This document shows, one piece after another, positions 1 through 8,227 of a stretch of 64,000 nucleotides of DNA. Source of the stretch: Undibacter mobilis (GTDB lineage: Bacteria > Pseudomonadota > Alphaproteobacteria > Rhizobiales > Xanthobacteraceae); assembly GCF_003367195.1 (NCBI RefSeq), contig NZ_QRGO01000001.1:1040501-1104500 (forward strand). The letters are read 5' to 3'. The translations under genes and the position numbers were made by a program. Below the pieces are notes generated by a model. It made no database searches, was not told the DNA's origin, and worked only from the letters and a program-made list of their open reading frames with translations. Each line of letters opens with the position of its first letter. Within the stretch, counting starts at the first letter, position 1.

Positions 1-78
1 GAGCGCCACCCCGGTCAGAAAAAGAGCTTTGCTGGGAGCGATAGGCATCGGCCGGACCCATGGAATCGCGGTGAGCAT
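1..78 (-). CDS. Possible 5' end of a gene running off the window edge
   Basis: An open frame on the minus strand starts with ATG at 78 (or 48) and continues off the left edge without a stop. From 48 it reads MPIAPSKALFLTGVAL, which resembles the start of a signal peptide: a lysine followed by a hydrophobic run. There is no strong Shine-Dalgarno sequence. It would be divergent from the fumarate-lyase gene. Only 26 codons are visible, so this is a tentative call and no function can be given. Confidence 0.3.
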   Translation of the reverse strand, partial: MLTAIPWVRPMPIAPSKALFLTGVAL

Positions 79-208
79 GCGAGCCGGAGGCTAGGGCGAC
101 ATGGTTAACGGAACATTACAGATGGTAATTTGGTGCTTCCCGGCGCCGGCTGGTTACCCGCCCGGCTGGCCCTGTGGTATGGCCCGGTTAAAGCCCAGGG
201 AGCCCTCG

Positions 209-1558
209 ATGCCGTCGACCTATCTCGATTCCGCGGTGTTCCGCGACGTCTTCACAACGCCGGCGATGCGCCAGGTGTGGTCGGACGAGAATCGCACCCA
301 GAAGTACCTGGATTTCGAGCGGGCCCTGGCGGTGGCGCAGGGGCGGCTGAAGATCATCCCGCAGGACGCCGCCGACGAGATCGCCCGCCATTGCGTGCTG
401 GCCGAAATCGACATGGCCAAGCTCAAAGAGGCCACCGAGCGCGTCGGCACGCCGGTGATGCCGGTGGTCCAGCAACTGGTGAAGCTGTGCAACGGCAAGC
501 TTGGCGAATGGGTTCACTGGGGCGCCACCACACAGGACGTGATGGACACTGCGACCGTGCTGCAGATCGCCGAGTCGCTCGACCTGATCGGCGCCGAACT
601 CGACGGCATCTGCGACGGTCTCGCCGCGCTGGCGAAAAAATATCGCGACACGCCGATGGCCGGCCGCTCCTATCTGCAGCAGGCGGTGCCGATCACCTTC
701 GGCTACAAGATGGCGACCGTGCTCGCCGGTTTCGAGCGTCACCGCGAGCGCTTGAAGCAACTCAAGGCGCGCGTGCTGGTTGGCGAATTCGGCGGTGCCG
801 CCGGCACCTTGTCCTCGCTCGGCAAAGACGGCTTGACGTGCCAGGCCGAGCTGATGAAGGAACTCAAGCTCGCGCCGCCGGCCATCTCCTGGCACACGGT
901 GCGCGACACGATCGCCGAAGCCGGCACGTTCCTCGCGCTAGTCACCGGCCTATGCGGCAAGATCGCACTCGATGTGAAGCTTCTGATGCAAACCGAAATC
1001 GAGGAGGTCTATGAGCCGTCGGCACCGGGCCGCGGCTCGTCATCGACCATGCCGCAGAAGCGCAATCCCGTTTCGTCGGTCTTCATCTCGGCGCAGAATG
1101 CCATCGTCAAGCAGCACGCTGGCGCGTTGTTGGAGTCCATGGTCCAGGACCATGAGCGCAGCGCCGGCCCGTGGCAGATCGAATGGATCGTGCTGCCGGA
1201 AATCTTCATGTTGGCGGCCGGCGCGCTGGCGCAGACGCGCTTCCTCGTCGAAGGCCTGCAGATCAACGACAAGAACATGACCGACAATCTGACGATCACC
1301 AACGGTCTCATCATGTCGGAAGCGGTGATGATGAAGCTCGGCGACCGCATGGGCCGCGACCATGCGCATCATCATGTCGCGGCGATCGGCCGCGAGGCCG
1401 CCAAATCGGGACGGCCGCTGATCGAGCTGCTCGCCGAGGACAAGGAGATCGCGCAATACGCAACCCGTCAGGATCTCGAGGCGATGATGAGACCCGCCAA
1501 CTATCTGGGCGTCGCCGGCGAGATGGTCGACCGGGTGCTGGCGATGCGCAAGTCCTGA
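209..1558 (+). CDS. Adenylosuccinate lyase / 3-carboxy-cis,cis-muconate cycloisomerase family protein
   Basis: This is a 449-residue member of the fumarase/aspartase superfamily, cytosolic homotetramers that catalyse beta-elimination or, in the PcaB branch, cycloisomerisation. The superfamily signature GSSSTMPQKRNP lies at about residues 276-287, and the catalytic-loop region STMPQKRN is intact. The conserved HWGATTQD segment is near residue 110. The ATG at 209 is preferred because AGGGAG lies just upstream and the family N-terminus (FRDVFTTPAMRQVWSDE) begins here; an in-frame ATG at 101 would add 36 unlikely residues. No protocatechuate-pathway genes are nearby, so the substrate cannot be fixed between carboxymuconate and another fumaryl-type compound. 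It is convergent with the MFS gene, with a palindromic repeat between them. Confidence 0.8.
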   Translation: MPSTYLDSAVFRDVFTTPAMRQVWSDENRTQKYLDFERALAVAQGRLKIIPQDAADEIARHCVLAEIDMAKLKEATERVGTPVMPVVQQLVKLCNGKLGEWVHWGATTQDVMDTATVLQIAESLDLIGAELDGICDGLAALAKKYRDTPMAGRSYLQQAVPITFGYKMATVLAGFERHRERLKQLKARVLVGEFGGAAGTLSSLGKDGLTCQAELMKELKLAPPAISWHTVRDTIAEAGTFLALVTGLCGKIALDVKLLMQTEIEEVYEPSAPGRGSSSTMPQKRNPVSSVFISAQNAIVKQHAGALLESMVQDHERSAGPWQIEWIVLPEIFMLAAGALAQTRFLVEGLQINDKNMTDNLTITNGLIMSEAVMMKLGDRMGRDHAHHHVAAIGREAAKSGRPLIELLAEDKEIAQYATRQDLEAMMRPANYLGVAGEMVDRVLAMRKS

Positions 1559-1560
1559 TC

Positions 1561-1654
1561 CTCATAGTGAGGAGCGCCGTGCAAGCGGCGCGTCTCGAAC
1601 CATGAGGCCTCATCCTTCGAGACGCACGCCTTCGGCGTGCTCCTCAGGATGAGG
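1561..1654. repeat. Palindromic intergenic repeat (CTCATCCTTCGAGACGC type)
   Basis: Two imperfect inverted copies of a module (CTCATxxTGAGGAGCxxxxx...CGTCTCGAA) face each other: CATAGTGAGGAGCGCCG...CGTCTCGAACCATGAGG, then CCTCATCCTTCGAGACGCACG...CGTGCTCCTCAGGATGAGG. Each half also folds into its own hairpin. Repeats of this kind are scattered through Bradyrhizobium-group genomes. The right end overlaps the last codons of the convergent MFS gene. Confidence 0.75.
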
Positions 1655-2912
1655 AGGGCATCGTCCGCCCGATCAGCGAGGCGACGATGAAAGTCGCGAC
1701 GCCGATGCCCGCGAACAGCATCGGCAAGGTCGCGCCGAGATGCTGCAACAACGCCACCAGCACCGTGCCGCCGGTCATGAAGGCGGCGTTGAGCACGTTG
1801 ACCGCGGCGACCGTGCGCGCGCGATAATCCTTGTCCGACCAGGCTTGCACCGCGGCAAAAGCCGGCACGATGAACAGACCGCCGGCGATCGCGAGACCGG
1901 CGAGATCGATAGCAACGCGAATGCCGAGCGCGGTTGAAAACACTTGCGCCGGCGTCTGGCCCGCCGATGAGGCGATTTCGCCGAAGGTGGCGAGGCCGAG
2001 ATCGCAGGCAAAGACGCCGAGCAGCAGCGCGCCGAAGAAGGTGATGCGCAACACGATGCGGCCGCGCGCCAGCATGGCGGCGAGCCCCGAACCGATCCCG
2101 ACCGCGACCGAGAACAGCGCGAGATAAGCGGTGACGGTGTCCTCGTTGCCGCCGATCAACGTCTTGATCAGCGGCGGCAGCAGCGACAGCACGACGATGC
2201 CGACCAGCCAGAACCAGCTCGTCACCAGCGCACCCCACCACAGCCGGGGATCGGCGCGGAGATGGCGCAGCATCGCCACCGTGGAGCGCGCGATGTTGCG
2301 GGTAATCGTCAGATGCGGCGCGCCCTCGCCGCTGGGCGGAATGCGCAGCGCCGACAGCCAGCACGACAGCGCAAAGCCGATCACCAGCACGCCGAAAACG
2401 CGTGGCCCGCCCTGATGCGCGGCCATGCCGCCGACAATGGTGCCGGTGAGAATGGCGATGAAGGTCGCCCCTTCGATCAGCGCATTGGCCGCCGGCAGTT
2501 TTTCGGGCGGCTGATGGTCGGGCAGGATGCCGTATTTGATCGGCCCGAACAGCGCGGCGATGACGCCGAACAGGCCGAGCGCCACGAACATGACGGCGAC
2601 CGACTTGTGCATGTAGCCGTAAAGCGCGAGCACCGCGACGAAGATCTCAACGAACTTCACCCATTGCGCGACGCGCGCCTTGTCGAAGCGGTCGGCGAGT
2701 TCGCCGCCGAGACCGGACAGGAAAAAATAGGGTGCAATGAACACGGCGCCGGCGAGCGTGATCAGCACCTCGGCCTCGCCCGGCGTCACATCGGCGCCGA
2801 ACAGGATGAGGAAGACCAGCGAGGTCTTAAGGAAGTTGTCGTTGAACGCGGCGAAGAACTGGCACCAGAACAACGGTGCAAACCGGCGCGACAAAAGGAG
2901 CGGCGTGGCCAT
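1644..2912 (-). CDS. MFS transporter, LplT-like (lysophospholipid carrier family)
   Basis: A polytopic protein of 422 residues with about 12 hydrophobic segments. Its N-terminus (FAPLFWCQFFAAFNDNFLKTSL) is characteristic of the LplT branch, which flips lysophospholipids across the inner membrane for re-acylation. In E. coli LplT works with the acyltransferase Aas, and in many bacteria this MFS unit is fused to PlsC and AMP-ligase domains. Here it stands alone and no acyltransferase is adjacent, so the substrate is inferred from family only. The ATG at 2912 has AAGGAG four bases upstream. The final codons and the TGA stop lie inside the palindromic repeat that follows the convergent neighbour. 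Confidence 0.75.
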   Translation of the reverse strand: MATPLLLSRRFAPLFWCQFFAAFNDNFLKTSLVFLILFGADVTPGEAEVLITLAGAVFIAPYFFLSGLGGELADRFDKARVAQWVKFVEIFVAVLALYGYMHKSVAVMFVALGLFGVIAALFGPIKYGILPDHQPPEKLPAANALIEGATFIAILTGTIVGGMAAHQGGPRVFGVLVIGFALSCWLSALRIPPSGEGAPHLTITRNIARSTVAMLRHLRADPRLWWGALVTSWFWLVGIVVLSLLPPLIKTLIGGNEDTVTAYLALFSVAVGIGSGLAAMLARGRIVLRITFFGALLLGVFACDLGLATFGEIASSAGQTPAQVFSTALGIRVAIDLAGLAIAGGLFIVPAFAAVQAWSDKDYRARTVAAVNVLNAAFMTGGTVLVALLQHLGATLPMLFAGIGVATFIVASLIGRTMPSSS

Positions 2913-2984
2913 GCCGCTCCTTAGCATGGCGCCCGGCACAGAGCGCTGGATTTACATCAGGCGCTCACAGGCAATGTAAGGGAT

Positions 2985-3119
2985 TTATACGCGGGCGCGG
3001 CCCAGCCGGCGGCGGCGCTTCGGCTCGGCAGGCTGCAAGTCGCGGTTCTGCACAATCAACGCGGCGGTGCCGCAGGCAAGAGCGATGGCGAGCGCGATCG
3101 TGAACAAATTGATCCACAT
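2985..3119 (-). CDS. 44-residue single-pass membrane peptide
   Basis: A short frame with a strong GGAGG seven bases before its ATG encodes MWINLFTIALAI..., a hydrophobic helix of about 22 residues followed by a polar tail with a basic cluster (KRRRRLGRAR) and a TAA stop. The predicted topology is N-terminus outside or embedded and basic tail in the cytoplasm, by the positive-inside rule. It lies between two minus-strand genes and has its own ribosome binding site. No family is recognised. The coding call rests on the ribosome binding site and on the amphipathic composition typical of small membrane proteins. Confidence 0.6.
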   Translation of the reverse strand: MWINLFTIALAIALACGTAALIVQNRDLQPAEPKRRRRLGRARV

Positions 3120-3263
3120 GGTCTGGCCTCCTTCGCTGGCGCGGGACTGACCGCGCTTATTCCGAAAAACCGGCGGACTAAAACGCAGAACGGGCTCATT
3201 CGTTCCCGTCTCGAGCTACCCTCATGGAATCACGTGGAAAATTCTAGCCGCTCCGACCTGTCG

Positions 3264-3980
3264 TCACAACCGCAGGGACGATTGCAGTTCCCCGAGCAAG
3301 ACGCGCAGGTCGAGTTCGCGCAATTCGAGATAAGATTTCCGCAACCAGCGCTGCAACTCGATATGCGCCTCGATCGGAATATGCCGCGCGTTGGCGAGAT
3401 TGTCCTCGGCGAACGAGAACGGCGGCGTCTCGACGAATTTGCGCAGGCCCGGCGCCAAGGCCGGCAGGCGCAGGATGGCGCCGCTACGGCCCGCGGTCGG
3501 AAAACGGTCGCGATGCTGCGTCGGCCCCAGCATTTCGTTATGGACCGGCGTCAGCGCCGCGCTCGGAAAGCGCGCGCGCAAACTGCGATAGGCGTCGCCC
3601 GCGGCCTTGTCGGATGAAATGACGAACAGGATGACCGGCGCAATCGCGCGCTTGCGCGCTTCTTCGGCAAAGCCGATGCGATAGGCGATGTCAAAGAAGG
3701 CCTGAAACGATTCAGCGCCGACATCAACGATCTTGCTGCCGCCGTCCTCGCCGACCAGTTTGTCGAACAGCGCCATCTGGCCCTGCACGCCGCCGATCTC
3801 CGCCGCGACCGTGTCGTCGGGCGCGAATTGCCGAAGCGTCTGCTCGCCATGACCGAGATCGAAAGCGCGAGCGCTGCGGCCCTCGTGCTTCTGATAATCG
3901 ATCAGCACGCGGGACAGCAGCGTCTTGCCGACACGCGGCCGCGGCGAAGCGACGATGTAGACGGAGTGGCGGAACGACAT
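3264..3980 (-). CDS. ParA-like ATPase paralogue with degenerate P-loop
   Basis: This 238-residue protein is a diverged paralogue of the next gene upstream (4097-4855). Both share VGKTxxSRxLxDY, then RAFD...TLxxFxPD, then QMxxFDxL and an IGFxExxxK block. The P-loop here reads SPRPRVGKTLLSR: the GKT core survives but the ParA signature lysine and the two glycines before the valine are replaced by R-P-R. It also lacks the DTExPRG motif and the conserved C-terminal block RGYVRHWLxQVW of its relatives. ATP binding may be weakened or altered. The ATG at 3980 is preferred over a TTG at 3995. It follows its paralogue in the same direction with a gap of 116 bases. Function is unknown. Confidence 0.7.
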   Translation of the reverse strand: MSFRHSVYIVASPRPRVGKTLLSRVLIDYQKHEGRSARAFDLGHGEQTLRQFAPDDTVAAEIGGVQGQMALFDKLVGEDGGSKIVDVGAESFQAFFDIAYRIGFAEEARKRAIAPVILFVISSDKAAGDAYRSLRARFPSAALTPVHNEMLGPTQHRDRFPTAGRSGAILRLPALAPGLRKFVETPPFSFAEDNLANARHIPIEAHIELQRWLRKSYLELRELDLRVLLGELQSSLRL

Positions 3981-4096
3981 CGTCTTTAAAGCCAACTGAC
4001 GAACGCGGATAGTCTACGTCCAATAGAGATAAACGGCGCTGTCGTCGAGACAAGCGCCGTTCGCAAAGCGGATTCGCGTGGTAAGCCGGAAAGGTG

Positions 4097-4855
4097 CTAG
4101 CCGGCGACCTGACGGACGTTGCTTTCCGCCTTCGGCGACAGCAGATCGACGAGCTTGACCTTGTCGTATTCGGCCCAGACCTGACCGAGCCAGTGGCGCA
4201 CATAACCGCGCAGCACGAACGAGTAATTGGCGGCCTCGCCCTTGCCCGACTTGTTGGCGACGAACTGGACGTAGGGCACGCTGGCCACCTCGACCTGCTC
4301 GGTCGCCATCTCGTTGAGCTTCGGGATGGTGATTTCCTGGGCGTTCTTGATCTGGTTGAAATACGAATTGTAGGTCGCCGGATCCCAGTCGAAGAACGAG
4401 GTGTCGTTGATGTGGTTCTTGACCAGGAAGTAGCTGGCGTCGCCGACGAAGCGCGCGGTCTCGGCAATCTCCTGCAGCGAGGCAATCGACGGTCCGAGAA
4501 TGTGGAACACCGCGAAGGTGATCTGGCCCTTCTTGGCGGATTCGAGGAAGCCGATGTCGCTCAGCGCCTGCAGCGTCGACGACAGAAGGCCGGCGCGGAT
4601 GTCGATCACCGTGACCTGCGCCGGCGTCGAGCCCAGCGTGTCGAAAATCTTCATCTGGTCGGCGACCGAATTCACATCGACGATTTCGGTGTGATCGGGA
4701 TGGAACCGGGCCAGCGTGCCGCGCGGCGTCTCGGTGTCGAAGGCGCGCGTCGGGACGTGGTGCGCGCCGAAATAGTCGAGCAGCGTGCGGGAGACGGTGG
4801 TCTTGCCGACTCCGCCTTTGTCGGCGCCCACGATAACGACGGCTGGTTTTGCCAT
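4097..4855 (-). CDS. ParA/MinD-like P-loop ATPase
   Basis: A 252-residue SIMIBI-class ATPase. The deviant Walker A motif GADKGGVGKTT (residues 10-20) contains the signature lysine typical of ParA/MinD dimerising ATPases. FDTETPRGTL follows at about 40 and the Walker B-like VTVIDIRAGLLSS near 80. The C-terminal half (NHINDTSFFDW, then NYSFVLRGYVRHWLGQVWAEYD) is shared with the paralogue at 45816-46595 and is not part of the ordinary ParA core. No parB gene or parS-like palindrome was seen nearby, so plasmid-type partitioning is unlikely. Such ATPases usually position cargo or regulate a membrane process. The biological role is unknown. Confidence 0.8.
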   Translation of the reverse strand: MAKPAVVIVGADKGGVGKTTVSRTLLDYFGAHHVPTRAFDTETPRGTLARFHPDHTEIVDVNSVADQMKIFDTLGSTPAQVTVIDIRAGLLSSTLQALSDIGFLESAKKGQITFAVFHILGPSIASLQEIAETARFVGDASYFLVKNHINDTSFFDWDPATYNSYFNQIKNAQEITIPKLNEMATEQVEVASVPYVQFVANKSGKGEAANYSFVLRGYVRHWLGQVWAEYDKVKLVDLLSPKAESNVRQVAG

Positions 4856-5058
4856 TTGGTCACTCTAGAAGCCAATTGCGACAGTCATGGTGTCGCGCCA
4901 CCGCCAACATACGCCCCGGCTATTGGATCGTGAAGCTGCCCGGAATCCGATTCACTGGCAAGATTGAAAGCTATTCCCGACGAAACGCCGGGATTTTGGG
5001 CATTTCGGGGAGCCGGCCGGTGGAGCGCTTGTAACCGGATTGCCGCAAGGCCAGGCGC

Positions 5059-5133
5059 TGGTGCCGATGGAGGGATTCGAACCCCCGACCACCCGCTTAC
5101 GAAGCGGATGCTCTACCACTGAGCTACATCGGC
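5059..5133 (-). tRNA. tRNA-Thr (anticodon CGT)
   Basis: The minus strand folds as a complete cloverleaf. The acceptor stem is GCCGATG/CATCGGC, the D arm GCTC-AGTGGTA-GAGC, the anticodon loop TTCGTAA with CGT, and the T arm carries GGTTCGAATCC. Discriminator A and an encoded CCA are at 5059-5062. It stands alone between the ParA-like gene and hemY. Confidence 0.95.
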
Positions 5134-5287
5134 GCCGTGGCGATTAAAGGCCAAAGGCGAGGCCTTCAGTATCTGCTCAAACCTTGCAGGAAACATGAAC
5201 CTCGCGGCGCCTTACTATCGGCGCAGCCCGGGCTTGGCAAGCACAGGCCGGGCCGAAACCCGGCACCGGCAGGTCCGGGTGGGGCGA

Positions 5288-6868
5288 TCAGCGGAACAGC
5301 TGTTTCAGGCGCGACCAGCCATCGGCGGGCGAGGTCTTTTCGGTCAGCGGATCGGGGTCGAGGCCGGAATCGGGGCCTGGATCGTCGGGAACCTGGACCA
5401 GCGGGATCACCGGTTCGGCCAGCACGGGCTTGGCCACCGGCTTCGACACCGGCGGGGCCATCGGCGGGGCCGGCGATTCGTCAGGGCCGGCCGCCGCGAT
5501 CTCGATCGGCGGAGAATGTTCGACGACCGGCTTGAAGTCCGGCAAAGGCGGCGGCGGCGCGTCGACCACCGGATGGGTCATGCCGATCTCGGCCAGCGGC
5601 ACGCGCCACTCATAGCCGTCGAGGCGGCCACGCGGCGATACCGGCAGCCAGCGGTCCGACACCACGCCATCGGCGGTCCAGACCGGATCGGGCGCCGCGC
5701 GCATGGCGCGGCCGAGCCACTCGCGCACGCGGCCTTCGTCGCCGTGCTCAGTTTCCTCGATCTCCGCCATTAGCGTGGCGGTGCGCCTGGATGGCGCGTT
5801 GACATAGAGCGCCAGCGCCTCGCGCGCCACCTTGAACTCGCGCGCATCGATGGCGGCGCGGGCGACCGCGATGGCGCTTTCGCGAATGCTGGCCGGATCC
5901 TCCGGCGATTTCTCGGCAAGCGACTGCATACGGGTGAGCCGCGCCCGCGCGGTGTCGCCGGGCCGCAGGTCCGCATAGGCGTCGGCAATATCCGGGTGCG
6001 GATTGAGACGCCACGCCGCGATCAGCACTTTGCCGGCGCGGCGCGGATCGCCGGCTTCGGCCAGACGGCGGCCGGCGAGCGCCGCGGCGGGCACCAGCCC
6101 CGGCGCCAGCTTGACGGCATCGAGCGCGGCAAGCCGCGACGCATCGCGATCCTTGTCCTCGAGCGCCAGCGCCTGCGCCGTCAGCAGCACCGCGCGCTTG
6201 CGGCGGTAATCGTCCTTCTCCAGCGACGAACGCATGGCGTCGAGCGACTTGAGCGCGGCGCTCCAGTCACCTTGCGCGCAGCGATCGTCGAGCATTGCCT
6301 GTCCGGCCCAGGCCAAAGCCGGATCGGCCTCGGCCGCCTGTTCGGCAACGCGGCGCGCGGTGACGGCATCGTTGCGGCGCTGCGCCTCGATATAGAGACC
6401 ACGCAGGCCGAGCAGTTTCGTATTGTCGTGCCGCGTCATCTCATGGAAGGCGCGCTCGGCGCCGATACGATCGCCGGCAAGCTGCGCCGACTGCGCGGTG
6501 AGCAACAATGTCAGCGGATCGCCCGGCGACAAACGCGCGGCTTCATCAGCGGAGCGGCGCGCAAGGCGTGCGTCACCGGAGCCGATGGCGACGAGACCGC
6601 GCGAAATCGCGAGATAACCCTTCATGGCGCGGCGATGACGGAAGAACAGCGATACCTGTTCCGGCGAGCGCCAGATGGCGCGCGCCAGCGACCAGAACAT
6701 CACGCCGATGACAATCAGCGCCGCGACCGCGAGCAGCAGCACCATCACCGATGTTTCGACGTGATAGCCGAGCCAGGTGACGACCACGTCGCCGGGACGG
6801 TCCGCGAGCCAGACGAAACCGGCGGCGATCAGTGCGACGGTGATGAGAAAGAGGACGACCTGGATCAT
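5288..6868 (-). CDS. HemY-type membrane TPR protein of the heme cluster
   Basis: A 526-residue protein with two N-terminal transmembrane segments (about residues 3-20 and 40-62), then a long alpha-helical region built of TPR-like repeats (for example AxRSADEAARLSPGDPLTLLLTAQSAQLAGD). It ends in a proline-rich acidic tail. This is the HemY_N architecture of alpha- and gammaproteobacterial HemY proteins encoded beside hemC and hemD. It is not the protoporphyrinogen oxidase also called HemY in Bacillus. Its role in late heme synthesis is presumed but not biochemically settled. The ATG at 6868 has GAGGA upstream and starts 7 bases after the mitofilin stop, so the two are very probably co-translated. 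Confidence 0.8.
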   Translation of the reverse strand: MIQVVLFLITVALIAAGFVWLADRPGDVVVTWLGYHVETSVMVLLLAVAALIVIGVMFWSLARAIWRSPEQVSLFFRHRRAMKGYLAISRGLVAIGSGDARLARRSADEAARLSPGDPLTLLLTAQSAQLAGDRIGAERAFHEMTRHDNTKLLGLRGLYIEAQRRNDAVTARRVAEQAAEADPALAWAGQAMLDDRCAQGDWSAALKSLDAMRSSLEKDDYRRKRAVLLTAQALALEDKDRDASRLAALDAVKLAPGLVPAAALAGRRLAEAGDPRRAGKVLIAAWRLNPHPDIADAYADLRPGDTARARLTRMQSLAEKSPEDPASIRESAIAVARAAIDAREFKVAREALALYVNAPSRRTATLMAEIEETEHGDEGRVREWLGRAMRAAPDPVWTADGVVSDRWLPVSPRGRLDGYEWRVPLAEIGMTHPVVDAPPPPLPDFKPVVEHSPPIEIAAAGPDESPAPPMAPPVSKPVAKPVLAEPVIPLVQVPDDPGPDSGLDPDPLTEKTSPADGWSRLKQLFR

Positions 6869-6875
6869 GCCGTCC

Positions 6876-8153
6876 TCACTTCGAACCGAGAGCGCGCGTC
6901 GTGCCGGTCGCGAAATCACGCGCGGCGTCCAGGGCCTTTTGCCGCGCCGTGGCGCGCGTCACCCAATTGGCGGCGACCTGCCGGCCCGCTTCCGGCAGCG
7001 TACCGATATCGTTGAGAGCCGCGGCAATATTGTCCTGCGCGGCATTCTGCTCGATGCGCGCCAGCACCGCTGATGCATCGGTTCCCGCCGGCGCATTCGC
7101 CGGGCGCACCCGCACCAGATTTTCGGCGTTGGCCTGCAGTCGCTCGAGGAAGCCGCCGTTCGGCGGCGAGCCAGCGACTTTCTTCATCTGCGGCAACAGA
7201 TCAATCAACTCCTTGGCCAGCGTCTTTGCATTCGGCACACCGGAAGCCGCGAAAGGCCATAGCGGCGCCAATACCTTTTCATCAGCGCCGAGCGATTTTG
7301 ATTGCGCCAGTTCTTCCGCAAACGGCACGCCGCGCAGCACGGCGTCACGCACCGCCGCCGCACTCAAGGCCAGCCGCGCCGCGCGATCGGATTCGGTGGC
7401 TTTCGCCAATTCGGCGCGCGCCGTCTTCGATTGCTCTTCCAGCGCGGTGAGCCGCTGCTGCAATGACGACAGATCAGCGGACGACGCCGATGCGCCGGCC
7501 GCCGCAGCTTTCGAAACATCCAGCACATTGCTGCGCAAATCGGCGGCAGCCCTCTCGGCGGCTTCGGCGCGGGTCTGTGCATCGCGCACGGTGGTGGAAA
7601 GTTCGTCATAGCGGCGGTTGAGCGCCGTGAGCGCCACGCCGAGCGATTTCATCGCATTGTCGTCGGCCGGCGCCGACGGCAGCTTGGCAACACTGTCTTC
7701 GACTTTGGCGATGCGCGCGGCAAGGGCATCGCTCGCGCCGGCATTCGTCGCCGGAGCTGCCGGCCGGTTCTGCAACTGCTTGAGCTGTGCTTCGAGCGAG
7801 GCGATGCGCGGGTCAGGCGTCGCGGCGCCATTGCCCGCGAACAAACCGGCGGACCAACCGATCGCTATCACGATTGCAGCGGCAGCGGCTCCGGCCGCGC
7901 CGCCCAGGACAAGCGGCCTGACCTTACCATCGCGCTCGACAACCGGCGGCGCGTCGCCCGCCGATGGGGAACCCGGCAATACCGCGTCCGGCGGTGTCGC
8001 TTCGTCGGCAGGCGGCGGCACGGTCTCTGCTTCTGCGACCACCTCGTCCGGTCCCGCCGCGGGCGGTATTTCCTTCGCCTCGAGATCGATGGTCGGCGCG
8101 GCGCGCTTGCGGCGGCCGGCGGATTTGTCAGGCGTGGGATTCCGGTCGTTCAT
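6876..8153 (-). CDS. Mitofilin / Mic60-like inner-membrane protein
   Basis: A 425-residue protein. It has a disordered, charged and Pro/Ala-rich N-terminal cytoplasmic region, one transmembrane helix near residues 81-106 (GGAAGAAAAAIVIAIGWSAGLFAG), a long periplasmic coiled coil (about 112-260) and a C-terminal helical domain (about 280-420) matching the mitofilin domain. Alphaproteobacterial Mic60 homologues are typically encoded in this heme cluster. They are the bacterial relatives of the mitochondrial crista-junction organiser and can bend or tether membranes. The gene sits between hemD and hemY in one transcription unit. The domain assignment is from architecture and context, since the sequence is of low complexity. 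Confidence 0.75.
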   Translation of the reverse strand: MNDRNPTPDKSAGRRKRAAPTIDLEAKEIPPAAGPDEVVAEAETVPPPADEATPPDAVLPGSPSAGDAPPVVERDGKVRPLVLGGAAGAAAAAIVIAIGWSAGLFAGNGAATPDPRIASLEAQLKQLQNRPAAPATNAGASDALAARIAKVEDSVAKLPSAPADDNAMKSLGVALTALNRRYDELSTTVRDAQTRAEAAERAAADLRSNVLDVSKAAAAGASASSADLSSLQQRLTALEEQSKTARAELAKATESDRAARLALSAAAVRDAVLRGVPFAEELAQSKSLGADEKVLAPLWPFAASGVPNAKTLAKELIDLLPQMKKVAGSPPNGGFLERLQANAENLVRVRPANAPAGTDASAVLARIEQNAAQDNIAAALNDIGTLPEAGRQVAANWVTRATARQKALDAARDFATGTTRALGSK

Positions 8154-8227
8154 GTTGTGCGAATCCTAGCGATTTGAAGCCCTGACCGCAGCAATTAAAA
8201 CCGCGAAGATGACGAAACCATAAAGCG

